Source: Psychrobacillus psychrodurans
Lineage (GTDB): Bacteria; Bacillota; Bacilli; Bacillales_A; Planococcaceae
DNA length: 64,000 nt
Assembly (NCBI RefSeq): GCF_027563345.1
Contig: NZ_JAMKBK010000002.1
Strand: one strand, 5' to 3'
Shown: positions 26,618 to 35,519 of the stretch, piece after piece
Layout of the letters: every line of letters starts with the position of its first letter
How positions within the stretch are numbered: the stretch's first letter is position 1
The notes under the pieces: generated by a model
Told to the model about the DNA's origin: nothing
Seen by the model: the letters and a program-made list of their open reading frames with translations, nothing else
Databases searched by the model: none
Program-made: the position numbers and the translations under genes

Positions 26618-27778
26618 ATGGTAAAAGTTTCTGCGGTAATACCAGCTTTTAATACAGAAAAGTATATAAGAAATGCCGTTATGAGCTTAGTTAATCAGAA
26701 GATAAAGCTAGATGAGATAATAATTATTGATGATGGAAGCACAGATAACACACTTAAGGTTATTAACTTGTTAGCAAATCAATACAAGAATATTAGAGTG
26801 ATTGAACAGAGTAGTAATCAAGGAGTATCTGTTGCAAGAAACTTAGGAATTCAAGAAGCAACAAGTGAGTGGATATTATTTTTAGATGCAGATGATGAGT
26901 GTTCAGAACAATTGTTAGATACTTATTTAAACAAAATGCGAACAGATTCATTCGAGTCCATCTATTCAGGATACTACCAAATCGATGAGAGCTCTAAGGT
27001 AGTATCTGACTCTATTACAGGAAAAAGTTTAATAAGTACCGAGGGTTTTTGTAAAGTACTAATTAGAAATCCAATAGTTTCTCCATCAGGATTATTGATA
27101 AAAAGAAAGGTCTTACTTGAATTAAAAGGTTTTGATACATCAATGAAAATGAATGAGGATGTAGATTTATGGCTTCGAATATTAGATTCCGGCTACCAAA
27201 TAAATCATGTGGAATCACCATTAACTTTTATAAGAAGACATCGAAATAATACAACTTCCAACATGGAAAAATCACATAATGCTGAAAAAATAATTTTAAA
27301 TAAATATAATTTAATATATATTGAAGAGAAATTTAAAAGTCTTGATAGCACAACACATCAAAATAAACTAGATTTAGTTACATTGCTAATAAGATATGAT
27401 AAATGGGAAGATGCTAAGAGACTTTTAGATAGTATTTCTATTTCAAAAACAAATACTTCATATGTATCTTATTTATTTCTAAAATCTTTGTATTATATTT
27501 TTGTAAAAGAACATAATGAAGTAGAAAAATTAATACAAGAAATCTTGACTGTTAGTCCTGATCATGGAGCTAGTTTAAATAATTTAGGTGTTATTTACGT
27601 GAGTAAAAATGAATTTGAACTTGCAAAGGAATACTTTAATAAAGCATTGCATCTACATTCAAATTATATTGATGCAAGAAAGAATCTTAACTTATTAAAT
27701 TCAGGTTTATACACGATAGAAGAATATAGTTTTACAAAAAGAGAGTTAAGGAAAGTTTTATTGTCTTATAGTGAATAA
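26618..27778 (+). CDS. Family 2 glycosyltransferase with C-terminal TPR
   Basis: 386 residues. GT-A domain (about 1-215): SAVIPAFNTEKYIRNA, EIIIIDDGSTDNT, VARNLGIQEATSEW and the metal-binding LDADDE. The C-terminal part has a tetratricopeptide-like repeat (SLNNLGVIYVSKNEFELAKE, YFNKALHLHSNY). The TPR may bind a protein acceptor such as flagellin, or a partner enzyme. Donor and acceptor cannot be read from the sequence. It lies between pseB and a family 4 transferase. Confidence 0.87.
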   Translation: MVKVSAVIPAFNTEKYIRNAVMSLVNQKIKLDEIIIIDDGSTDNTLKVINLLANQYKNIRVIEQSSNQGVSVARNLGIQEATSEWILFLDADDECSEQLLDTYLNKMRTDSFESIYSGYYQIDESSKVVSDSITGKSLISTEGFCKVLIRNPIVSPSGLLIKRKVLLELKGFDTSMKMNEDVDLWLRILDSGYQINHVESPLTFIRRHRNNTTSNMEKSHNAEKIILNKYNLIYIEEKFKSLDSTTHQNKLDLVTLLIRYDKWEDAKRLLDSISISKTNTSYVSYLFLKSLYYIFVKEHNEVEKLIQEILTVSPDHGASLNNLGVIYVSKNEFELAKEYFNKALHLHSNYIDARKNLNLLNSGLYTIEEYSFTKRELRKVLLSYSE

Positions 27779-27843
27779 TTAGAATAAGCTCTTTAAAAAT
27801 AGTGAGAAGCCTTATGCAGAAATTGAAGAAGGGGTTTTGTTGA

Positions 27844-29100
27844 ATGAAAAATGTTTTATTTATTACATATTTTTTCCCACCTGCATTTAGCAGTGGGGTT
27901 TTTCGACCTACTAAATTTGTGAAATATTTAAGTAAGCATGGGAACTGGAATCCAATCGTTCTTACATTAAATCCCGAATTGCATAAACAACCAAATATTA
28001 ATCAGAACTTGCTAAATGATATTCCAAGTGACTTAGAGATTTATTATGTAAATTCTATTCAGCCTAATGAAAAAAGTGATGAGAATTTTAGGAAATTTTA
28101 TCATGAAGTACATATTCCTGATGCAGAGATTGGATCGTTAATGCATTTTGTAATAAAAGGTTTGGAAATTATTAACTCTCAAAAAATAGATTTAATTTAT
28201 TGTACAATTCCACCATTTACATTGGGAACTGTTGGAACAATTTTGAAGAATGTTACAGGCGTACCGCTTGTTGTAGACTATAGAGACGGTTGGGCTACCG
28301 GCAATGATATTAATAAATATCGCTCCAAAGAAGGAGTAATGTTAAATTCTTACTTTGAATCAGAAATGTTAAAATCGGTGGATGGAATTATTACAGTGGA
28401 TGAGAAATTAGGGGAAATTATTTTAAAGAATACTAGTAACATACCTATGTCTATTATTCCAAATGGATATGATACTGATGATTTGAATAGCATTAATAGA
28501 ACTAATATCAAAAATGCAACTACTAATAAATATACAATTGTTTGCTGTGGCTTTATTTACACTGCATATGAAACATACTTGAAAAAAATACTTCAAGCTA
28601 TAGCAAGTCTGGTTGAACATAATATGAACATCGAATTTATAATAGCTGGAGATGTGCAAAATTCAAAGTTCTTAGATGAATTAAAGAGTTATGATTTTGT
28701 GAATTATTTAGGAGGAGTACCCTTCGAAGAATCGTTAGATTTGATAAGTAATGCGGACATTAATCTAGTAGTGGATATACTAAGCACGTCTGCAGGTAGT
28801 AAATTTTATAATTTACTTTTAGCAAACCGATATATATTTTCTCTTGTAAATAAAGAGAATGAATTTATTCGTGATTTTTTAGAAGACTATCCTTATAAAA
28901 CTGTTTTGCCATTAGAATCTTCTGAAGAAAAAATTAATGAATCAATAATAGAAATACTAGAATTAGACAAAACAGATCTTTATTTAGATAGTGAAGAAGT
29001 GTTAGAGAGATATAAAGAATATGATAGAGAATATAATACTTATAAACTAGAGAGCTTTTTTATTCAAGTTTTAAATTCTGGGAATATGCAGGAAAAGTAA
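27844..29100 (+). CDS. Family 4 glycosyltransferase
   Basis: 418 residues, GT-B fold. The N-terminal FITYFFPPAFSSGVFRPTKF and PLVVDYRDGWATGNDINKY are typical of GT4 enzymes acting on surface glycans; the C-terminal half has IIPNGYDTDDLNS and a nucleotide-binding region with STSAGSKFYNLLLANRYIFS. Likely substrates are sugars made in this island (perosamine- or nonulosonate-type), but which one is not visible. AGAAGGGG precedes the ATG. Confidence 0.87.
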   Translation: MKNVLFITYFFPPAFSSGVFRPTKFVKYLSKHGNWNPIVLTLNPELHKQPNINQNLLNDIPSDLEIYYVNSIQPNEKSDENFRKFYHEVHIPDAEIGSLMHFVIKGLEIINSQKIDLIYCTIPPFTLGTVGTILKNVTGVPLVVDYRDGWATGNDINKYRSKEGVMLNSYFESEMLKSVDGIITVDEKLGEIILKNTSNIPMSIIPNGYDTDDLNSINRTNIKNATTNKYTIVCCGFIYTAYETYLKKILQAIASLVEHNMNIEFIIAGDVQNSKFLDELKSYDFVNYLGGVPFEESLDLISNADINLVVDILSTSAGSKFYNLLLANRYIFSLVNKENEFIRDFLEDYPYKTVLPLESSEEKINESIIEILELDKTDLYLDSEEVLERYKEYDREYNTYKLESFFIQVLNSGNMQEK

Positions 29101-29127
29101 TTGACTATGTTGAATCCGGAGGTAAAA

Positions 29128-30015
29128 ATGGACTATTCAAAAGTTGAAGATACAAACTGTTCTATTTGTAACTCTAATAGATATTCTATTATAGCAGATA
29201 AAGTTCAATTTGAAATGCCTTATCGAACAGTAATATGTCGGGAATGTGGATTCATTTATTTAAATCCTATCCCGGTTAAAAAAGAACTAAATAATTTTTA
29301 TACTTATGAATATAAGAAGTATTACGGGGTTCCAGTAGAAATAACGGATCTTAGTTATAAAAAACGTGGATATGAAATATATGAATTTATAAAAGAGTTT
29401 ACCTCAACTGTTAATAAGATTCTTGAGATTGGAGCAGGTGGTGGAGGTAACTTATTAGGATTATCCGAAAAGTTTAATACGAACTATCTAGCAGCAGTTG
29501 AACCTGGAGGTAGTAGTAACAGAAGCTTGTTATCAGGTAAAATAAATGTTTTAGGTGAGTTTTATGATGAAGAACCTTTAAATATAAAGGAATATGATTT
29601 AATCATACTTTCTCATATATTAGAGCACTTCTATAATCCTAAAAAAGTATTAAAAAAATTGTGGGAAGAAACTTCTGATGAAGCGATAATATATATTGCT
29701 ATTCCGTCTTTAAGTGCTATTGATCAAAAAAAATATTCGTACCATTCTGCACTAGAGGATTATTGGTTTAGAATAGTACACTTGTCATATTTTCATAAAC
29801 AAAATATTTTAGATTTATTAGAAATGACAGGATGGAATATGATGAAAATACACGAAAAAGGAAATGGAGAGTTATTAATTGTAGTTAAAAAATCTTCGAG
29901 TTTAAATGAAAATAGGGAGATTAAGAATGTATATGACTTACATTTGGAAGAAGTAAATTTCTATAGAGATAGTAACGATTTAAAGACTAAAAATAGAAGA
30001 GAATCACATGGTTAA
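29128..30015 (+). CDS. Class I SAM-dependent methyltransferase with zinc site
   Basis: 295 residues. N-terminal zinc-binding region with CSICN and CRECG, followed by a Methyltransf_23-type domain: ILEIGAGGGGNLLGL as SAM motif I, ILSHILEHFYNPKKVL and the C-terminal HLSYFHKQNILDLLEMTGW. This layout is common in sugar O- or C-methyltransferases of glycan clusters. The ATG at 29128 has GGAGG at 29118; an in-frame TTG at 29101 is less likely. It overlaps the next gene by eight bases. Confidence 0.87.
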   Translation: MDYSKVEDTNCSICNSNRYSIIADKVQFEMPYRTVICRECGFIYLNPIPVKKELNNFYTYEYKKYYGVPVEITDLSYKKRGYEIYEFIKEFTSTVNKILEIGAGGGGNLLGLSEKFNTNYLAAVEPGGSSNRSLLSGKINVLGEFYDEEPLNIKEYDLIILSHILEHFYNPKKVLKKLWEETSDEAIIYIAIPSLSAIDQKKYSYHSALEDYWFRIVHLSYFHKQNILDLLEMTGWNMMKIHEKGNGELLIVVKKSSSLNENREIKNVYDLHLEEVNFYRDSNDLKTKNRRESHG

Positions 30016-30796
30016 AAAATATAATTTAAGTTATTGGAGGCATTTTGTGTATAAAAATTATATAGCAGAAGAGCAAGCCACAATTCTTGATGCTCTAACT
30101 ATTATTGATAGAAATCAAAAAGGTTTTGTTGTTGTTACAGATACATATAATAAAGTAATAGGAACTTTAACGGATGGTGATATTCGAAGGGCTTTAATAG
30201 AGGGGATTTCATTGTCGTCAAAAGTTTCGGAAGTAGTTAATAGTAACTTTAAAAGTATAAGAGAAAATGATGAATTTGAAACAGTAGTGAATATTTTTAA
30301 AGATTCAAAGATAGAATTTTTACCAATAATTAACGAGGAAAAAGTGTTGTTAAATGTAGTGACAAAAAAACAATTACATATAATATTGTTAGAAGATTCT
30401 AAATGGCAGCCTAATAGAGATTTTAGTTTATTAGATGATGAGAAGTTGGAACAAGAAATTTATAATCGTCCATGGGGATATTATAAAACTGTTTTTTTAA
30501 GCGATTTTACAAGAGCAAAGATTATTTGTGTTTATCCAAAAGGTAAATTAAGCATACAAGAACATAAATATAGGGAAGAACATTGGGTGATTGTTAAAGG
30601 GAAAGGTGAATTAACACTTGGCGAAAGTATAAAAAGTATGACGAGTGGAGATTATATCTTTGTTCCTAAAAGTTGTAAACATTCAATAGAAAATATTTCA
30701 GATGAAGAAAATCTATTTATTTCAGAAGTGCAATTAGGGAGTTATTTTGGAGAAGATGATATTATTAGATATTCCGATATTTATGGGAGAGTTTAA
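30008..30796 (+). CDS. CBS-pair protein fused to ManC-type cupin
   Basis: 262 residues. Residues about 15-130 form a CBS pair (TILDALTIIDRNQKGFVVVT, GTLTDGDIRRALIEG, EFLPIINEEKVLLNVVTKKQ). Residues about 150-262 match the C-terminal cupin of bifunctional mannose-1-phosphate guanylyltransferase/isomerase: RPWGYY, SIQEHKYREEHWVIVKGKGE, YIFVPKSCKHSIEN, LGSYFGEDDIIRYSDIYGR. The metal-binding His and Glu residues are present, so it probably isomerises fructose-6-P and mannose-6-P. The nucleotidyltransferase half is encoded separately at 35520. CBS pairs of this kind normally precede a nucleotidyltransferase (PtmE type), so this is a rearranged fusion. Confidence 0.85.
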   Translation: MVKKYNLSYWRHFVYKNYIAEEQATILDALTIIDRNQKGFVVVTDTYNKVIGTLTDGDIRRALIEGISLSSKVSEVVNSNFKSIRENDEFETVVNIFKDSKIEFLPIINEEKVLLNVVTKKQLHIILLEDSKWQPNRDFSLLDDEKLEQEIYNRPWGYYKTVFLSDFTRAKIICVYPKGKLSIQEHKYREEHWVIVKGKGELTLGESIKSMTSGDYIFVPKSCKHSIENISDEENLFISEVQLGSYFGEDDIIRYSDIYGRV

Positions 30797-30810
30797 GAAG
30801 GAGAGTTATT

Positions 30811-31872
30811 ATGTTTAATAAATCAATAAGAATTTCTGATAGGGTTATAGACTCCCAATCTCCTGTATTTATCATAGCAGAAATTGGAGTTAATCATAAT
30901 GGAAACATTGACTTAGCTAAAAGAATGATAGATGAAGCTTCAGAGGCTAAAGTAGATGCTGTGAAGTTTCAGTCTTTTTATCCAGAAGAGCTACTTATTT
31001 ACAATGCCTCTAAAGCACCTTATCAATTACGAACTACGAATAAAAAGGAAAGTCAGCTTGAAATGTTAGAGAACCTAATGCTAACAGTAGATGAAATGGT
31101 GGAATTAAAATCTTATGTAGAAACAAAAGGATTAATTTTTTTATCAACACCATTTGAAGAAAAAAGCCTTTACGATTTAGAAAAAATGGATATTGATGCT
31201 TTTAAAATTAGTTCGACTGATACGACAAACTTATTATTCTTAAAAAAAGTAGCTAGATTAGGAAAACCTATTTTGCTGTCTACAGGTATGTGTACATCTG
31301 AAGAGATAACTGAGGCGTTACATGTAATTAGGAGTGAAGGAAATACGGATGTGATATTACTTCATTGTACTTCAAATTACCCAACGCCAATTGATGAAGT
31401 GAACATGAAAGTGATCCCTAATCTGGCTGAAGATTTTCAAATCATAATGGGTTATTCTGATCATACAGAAGGAGTAGGTATAGCTCCATTTACAGTACCA
31501 TTAGGAGTTAAAGTGATTGAGAAGCACTTTACTTTGGACAAAACAATGGAAGGGCCAGATCATTTAGCATCATTAGACAAAAATGAATTAATATCACTAG
31601 TTGAGACAATTAGATTCGTTGAGGCAAGCTTAGGTGACGGTATTAAAAAACCTACTAGTAGTGAAAAAGTTACGAAAAATAATATGCAAAAAAAGCTAGT
31701 TCTTGCTAAAGAAATAAATGAAAGTGAAATTCTTACGGAAGATTTTTTAACTGCAAAGCGTAGTGATATAGGAATTCCTGCTAATAAGGTTTTTAATTAT
31801 ATCGGAAAAAGAGTAAAAACAAGCCTTTCGATAAATCATATTTTAAAAGAAGACGATATCTATGAATTATAA
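30811..31872 (+). CDS. NeuB-family nonulosonic acid synthase
   Basis: 353 residues. Condenses phosphoenolpyruvate with a 6-carbon sugar to form a sialic-acid-like nonulosonate. Seen: FIIAEIGVNHNGNIDLAKRM, KFQSFYPEEL, ISSTDTTN, STGMCTSEEI, HCTSNYPTP, GYSDHTEG, IEKHFTLDKTMEGPDHLASL and a C-terminal antifreeze-like SAF domain (KLVLAKEINESEILTEDFL). The PTPIDEVN and EGPDH features are more like sialic/legionaminic acid synthases than PseI, which is encoded separately at 44800. Its sugar substrate cannot be fixed because no NeuC/LegG hydrolase is present. AGGAGAG precedes the ATG. Confidence 0.88.
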   Translation: MFNKSIRISDRVIDSQSPVFIIAEIGVNHNGNIDLAKRMIDEASEAKVDAVKFQSFYPEELLIYNASKAPYQLRTTNKKESQLEMLENLMLTVDEMVELKSYVETKGLIFLSTPFEEKSLYDLEKMDIDAFKISSTDTTNLLFLKKVARLGKPILLSTGMCTSEEITEALHVIRSEGNTDVILLHCTSNYPTPIDEVNMKVIPNLAEDFQIIMGYSDHTEGVGIAPFTVPLGVKVIEKHFTLDKTMEGPDHLASLDKNELISLVETIRFVEASLGDGIKKPTSSEKVTKNNMQKKLVLAKEINESEILTEDFLTAKRSDIGIPANKVFNYIGKRVKTSLSINHILKEDDIYEL

Positions 31873-32509
31873 AACTTTAGCAATAATAGGTGCAGGTGGG
31901 CATGCAAGATCTGTCTATAGTTGGTTAGAGCAATCAAATATAAGTTATTTAGAACTTTTTTTTGTTGATAAAAATAAAAAAAAAAATGATGAAGAAATTT
32001 TCAATCATACTATTATTCAAAAAGAATGGATAAATTTACATGGAATTAAAACAGAAGCATGTTTGTTAGCTATTGGAGACAATAATTTAAGAAAACAATT
32101 ATATGAACATTTATTACACCATAATAAAGTAATCATTGGCATATTTCACAATTCTGTTATTTTAGGTATTGGTTCTAAAGTTCACAATAGTACTTTAATA
32201 GGTCCTCTTTCAATAGTAGGACCTCTTGTTGTTTTAAATGAAAATATAATTGTAAACTCTGGGGTAATTATTGAGCATGAAACTGTAATAGGGCCACATT
32301 CTCATATTGCTCCAGGAGCAAAAATTGCAGGTAGGGTAACAATTGGAGAAAGCGTTTTTATAGGTATAGGTGCTGTTGTAAAAGAAAATATTGTCATAGG
32401 TGATAATGTAATAGTAGGAGCAGGTGCAGTAGTTACAAAAAATATTCCAAGCAATTCAATTGTGGCGGGAGTACCAGCAAAAATAATTAGAAAGTTGGAT
32501 TCAAAATGA
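31862..32509 (+). CDS. NeuD/PglD-type sugar acyltransferase
   Basis: 215 residues: N-terminal nucleotide-sugar-binding PglD_N domain (LAIIGAGGHARSVYSW) and a left-handed beta-helix of hexapeptide repeats (IGPLSIVGPLVVLNENIIVN, IAPGAKIAGRVTIGES, VIVGAGAVVTKNI) with the catalytic His in IIEHE and the usual VAGVPAKIIRK end. It transfers an acyl group, usually from acetyl-CoA, to an amino or hydroxy sugar. Candidates are the 4-amino group of GDP-perosamine (made two genes on) or a nonulosonate. It overlaps both neighbours. Confidence 0.88.
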   Translation: MNYKTLAIIGAGGHARSVYSWLEQSNISYLELFFVDKNKKKNDEEIFNHTIIQKEWINLHGIKTEACLLAIGDNNLRKQLYEHLLHHNKVIIGIFHNSVILGIGSKVHNSTLIGPLSIVGPLVVLNENIIVNSGVIIEHETVIGPHSHIAPGAKIAGRVTIGESVFIGIGAVVKENIVIGDNVIVGAGAVVTKNIPSNSIVAGVPAKIIRKLDSK

Positions 32510-33366
32510 ATATATATGTTTCCACCTCAGCTATTAGAAATCCTTTTGATTTAAAGGAAGTTTTAGAGAAATTTAATCAACTAAATATTACTAATATAGA
32601 ATTAGGATCATCGCATCAATATATTGAAGATTTAGAATGCTTATTAGAAAAGTTTAAAGAAAACAAATATGTTATTCACAATTATTTCCCTCCACTACTA
32701 GAACCGATAGCTTTAAATATTGCATCTAAAAATACAGAGATAAGAAATACTTCAATAAATATGGCAAAAAATGCCATAGACTTATGTGTTAAATTAAATG
32801 CTCCAATTTATTCAATGCATGCAGGAATGTTAGCTGATCCTAATGAGATTAAGTTTTTTGAAGGATTTGCTTTCACAGAGGAACAATTTGATGAAGATAA
32901 ATATAATTCAGCATTTTTGCATTTGATTGCTTCTTGCAAAGAAATTAATCTATACGCTAAGAGATGCGGAGTGAAATTTGCAATAGAAACATCTGGGGGA
33001 CATCCAAAAAAGTTTAAGTATTTGTTAATGACAAAAATTATGGAATTTAGAAAGTTGATAACAGAAGTTAACGATGACAATTTTGGAATACTACTAGATA
33101 TTGGTCATTATAACCTTGCAACACATTTATATGAAAAAGAAGATATCAACACATTTATTTCAGAATTTAAAAATAATATTTTGCAAATTCATATTCATCA
33201 TAATGATGGTTCGGATGACCAGCATTTGCAGCCTACAATGAAGGAATTAAATTATTTAAAGAATATTAATAAGGAAACAATTATCGTTTTGGAGTCCATG
33301 AATAATTCACCTGAATCAATTTTAGAACAATACAATACAATTAAAACTTTTTTATCGAAAGGGTGA
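32506..33366 (+). CDS. Xylose-isomerase-like TIM-barrel protein
   Basis: 286 residues of the sugar phosphate isomerase/epimerase (AP-endonuclease 2-like) superfamily. Putative metal ligands: His in SMHAG, Glu in AIETSGG, Asp and His in LLDIGHYNL, His in IHIHHNDG and Glu in VLESMN. Members act as sugar isomerases, epimerases or dehydratases. Placed between an acyltransferase and a perosamine-synthase-like aminotransferase, it could epimerise an intermediate of the second nonulosonate or of the GDP-sugar. The reaction is unknown. It overlaps the previous gene by four bases. Confidence 0.82.
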   Translation: MNIYVSTSAIRNPFDLKEVLEKFNQLNITNIELGSSHQYIEDLECLLEKFKENKYVIHNYFPPLLEPIALNIASKNTEIRNTSINMAKNAIDLCVKLNAPIYSMHAGMLADPNEIKFFEGFAFTEEQFDEDKYNSAFLHLIASCKEINLYAKRCGVKFAIETSGGHPKKFKYLLMTKIMEFRKLITEVNDDNFGILLDIGHYNLATHLYEKEDINTFISEFKNNILQIHIHHNDGSDDQHLQPTMKELNYLKNINKETIIVLESMNNSPESILEQYNTIKTFLSKG

Positions 33367-33372
33367 GCTAAA

Positions 33373-34488
33373 TTGGTACAACAAATTAAATACCCAATAT
33401 CTAGACCCTATTTGACAGAATTTGAGCGTCAAAATGTGATAGACGCATATGATTCTTCCTGGATTTCAAGTACTGGAGAGTATATTGATCTATTTGAACA
33501 AAAATTTTCTGACTATATAGGTTCTAAATTTGGTATAGCAATGTCAAATGGTACAACCGCAATTCATATAGCTTTAGAAGTTTTAAATATTGGCAAAGAT
33601 GATGAGGTGATTGTACCTGATTTAACTTTTGCTGCAACAATTAATGCAGTATTACATGCAGGCGCTAAACCAGTAATAGTTGATATTAATAAAGAAAATT
33701 GTTGTATTAGCCCGGAAAGTATTGAAAAAGCGATTACGAGTAAAACTAAAGCAATTATTCCTGTTCATTTATATGGTATGCCATGTGAGATGGATAGAAT
33801 TATGGATATATCTAAAAAGTATGGTTTGTATGTAATTGAAGATTGTGCAGAGGCTCACGGTGCAAGCTATAAAGGAAAGAAAGTTGGATCCATTGGGCAT
33901 ATTGGATGTTTTTCTTTCTTTGCTAATAAGATTATTACAACTGGTGAAGGCGGAATGTGTGTGACTAGCGATGAAAACATCATGAAAAAGTTACGCATTT
34001 TACGCGATCATGGGATGAGCAAAGAAAAAAAGTATTTCCATGAAGAAATTGGTTATAACTATCGTATGACTAACATTCAAGCGGCTATAGGAGTAGCTCA
34101 ACTAGATAGAATTGAACAAATTCTTTCAGAAAGAGATACAATCTCTAGATTATATAAAACTTATCTTAAGGATGTTGAGGAAATATCGACACAACTAGCA
34201 TGTAAAGAGGGAACAAATGTGAACTGGTTGTTTCCATTAACAATTGAAGCATGTTATAGAGATACGTTGTTGGAAAAATTAAAAGAACATGGTATTGATA
34301 GCAGAGCATTTTTCTACCCATTATCTAGTATGCCAATATACAAAGAGTATGCTAAGGACATTAGTGAAAGCTTAGAGGTTTCTCTAAAGGGGTTTAACCT
34401 TCCTACTTATATTGGTTTAACAGAGGAAGACATTTATGAGATTGTAAAAGCTATTCAAAGTATATTATATGAAATTAGGTGTGAATAA
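33373..34488 (+). CDS. GDP-perosamine synthase-like aminotransferase
   Basis: 371 residues of the DegT/DnrJ/EryC1 family, PLP-dependent. The Schiff-base lysine is Lys186 in FFANKIITTGEGGM, a motif characteristic of perosamine synthases; SRPYLTEFERQNV, SNGTTAIHIALEVL and VIEDCAEAHGASYKGKKVGS also fit. It would transfer an amino group from glutamate to C4 of GDP-4-keto-6-deoxymannose, the product of Gmd, whose gene overlaps by one base. The start is TTG with AAGGGTGAG upstream. Distinct from PseC at 47994. Confidence 0.88.
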   Translation: MVQQIKYPISRPYLTEFERQNVIDAYDSSWISSTGEYIDLFEQKFSDYIGSKFGIAMSNGTTAIHIALEVLNIGKDDEVIVPDLTFAATINAVLHAGAKPVIVDINKENCCISPESIEKAITSKTKAIIPVHLYGMPCEMDRIMDISKKYGLYVIEDCAEAHGASYKGKKVGSIGHIGCFSFFANKIITTGEGGMCVTSDENIMKKLRILRDHGMSKEKKYFHEEIGYNYRMTNIQAAIGVAQLDRIEQILSERDTISRLYKTYLKDVEEISTQLACKEGTNVNWLFPLTIEACYRDTLLEKLKEHGIDSRAFFYPLSSMPIYKEYAKDISESLEVSLKGFNLPTYIGLTEEDIYEIVKAIQSILYEIRCE

Positions 34489-35501
34489 TGAAAGTGGCAT
34501 TTATTACAGGAGTAAATGGACAAGATGGAGCTTACTTATCAGAATTTTTATTGAAAAAAAATTATATTGTTCATGGGCTTATTCGACGTTCTTCATTGGA
34601 GAAGTTTGATAGAATAGAAAATTTAATTTTGAATTCAAATTTTATTTTACATTATGGTGATTTATCGGATTCCACCAATTTAATACGATTAATTTCTGAA
34701 ATTCAGCCCGATGAAATATATAATTTAGCAGCACAGAGTCATGTACAAGTATCATTTGAAACTCCTGAATACACAGCAAATACAGATGGTATTGGGACAT
34801 TACGTATTTTAGAAGCTATTCGAATATTAGGTTTAGAAAAGAAAACAAAATTTTATCAAGCTTCAACTAGTGAATTGTTTGGAAAGGTTGTAGAAACACC
34901 ACAAACAGAAAAAACGCCTTTTTATCCTAGAAGCCCTTACGCTGCTGCAAAAATATATGGTTATTGGATTACAGTAAACTATCGAGAAGCTTATAATATG
35001 TTTGCATGCAATGGTATACTTTTTAATCATGAATCCCCTTTGCGTGGTGAATCATTTGTTACTAGAAAAATTACAATTGCTGCTACTAAAATTAAAAAAG
35101 GTTTGCAAGATTGTTTATATCTTGGAAACTTAGATGCTAAACGTGATTGGGGATTTGCTGGAGATTTCGTTGAAGCAATGTGGTTAATGCTTCAACAGGA
35201 TCATCCTGAAGATTTTGTTATTGCAACAGGTAAAACACGTACGGTACGGGAATTTGTTGAAAAAACTTTTGAAGAGATAGATATTAATATTGAATGGCAA
35301 GGTAACGGAGTAGATGAAGTAGGTATTGATAGTGCAACCAAAAAAGTAATACTAGCAATCGACCCGAAATTCTTTAGACCAACAGAAGTAGATTTACTTT
35401 TAGGGGATTATTCTAAAGCAAGGTCAGTGCTAGGTTGGGAACCTAAAACAACATTTGAAGAGTTAGTGAAAATGATGGTTCAATCAGATTTGAAAAAGTG
35501 A
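34488..35501 (+). CDS. gmd: GDP-mannose 4,6-dehydratase
   Basis: 337 residues. Converts GDP-D-mannose to GDP-4-keto-6-deoxymannose. Diagnostic features: TGVNGQDGAYLSEFLL as NADP loop, HGLIRRSS, YNLAAQSHVQVSFETPEYTA, catalytic STSELFGKV with Thr/Ser-Glu, YAAAKIYGYW as YxxxK, NHESPLRGESFVTRKI and LDAKRDWGFAGD. With ManC downstream and the aminotransferase upstream it forms a GDP-perosamine branch; no GDP-fucose synthase is present. Confidence 0.94.
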   Translation: MKVAFITGVNGQDGAYLSEFLLKKNYIVHGLIRRSSLEKFDRIENLILNSNFILHYGDLSDSTNLIRLISEIQPDEIYNLAAQSHVQVSFETPEYTANTDGIGTLRILEAIRILGLEKKTKFYQASTSELFGKVVETPQTEKTPFYPRSPYAAAKIYGYWITVNYREAYNMFACNGILFNHESPLRGESFVTRKITIAATKIKKGLQDCLYLGNLDAKRDWGFAGDFVEAMWLMLQQDHPEDFVIATGKTRTVREFVEKTFEEIDINIEWQGNGVDEVGIDSATKKVILAIDPKFFRPTEVDLLLGDYSKARSVLGWEPKTTFEELVKMMVQSDLKK

Positions 35502-35519
35502 GAATATTGAGGTGAGTAA

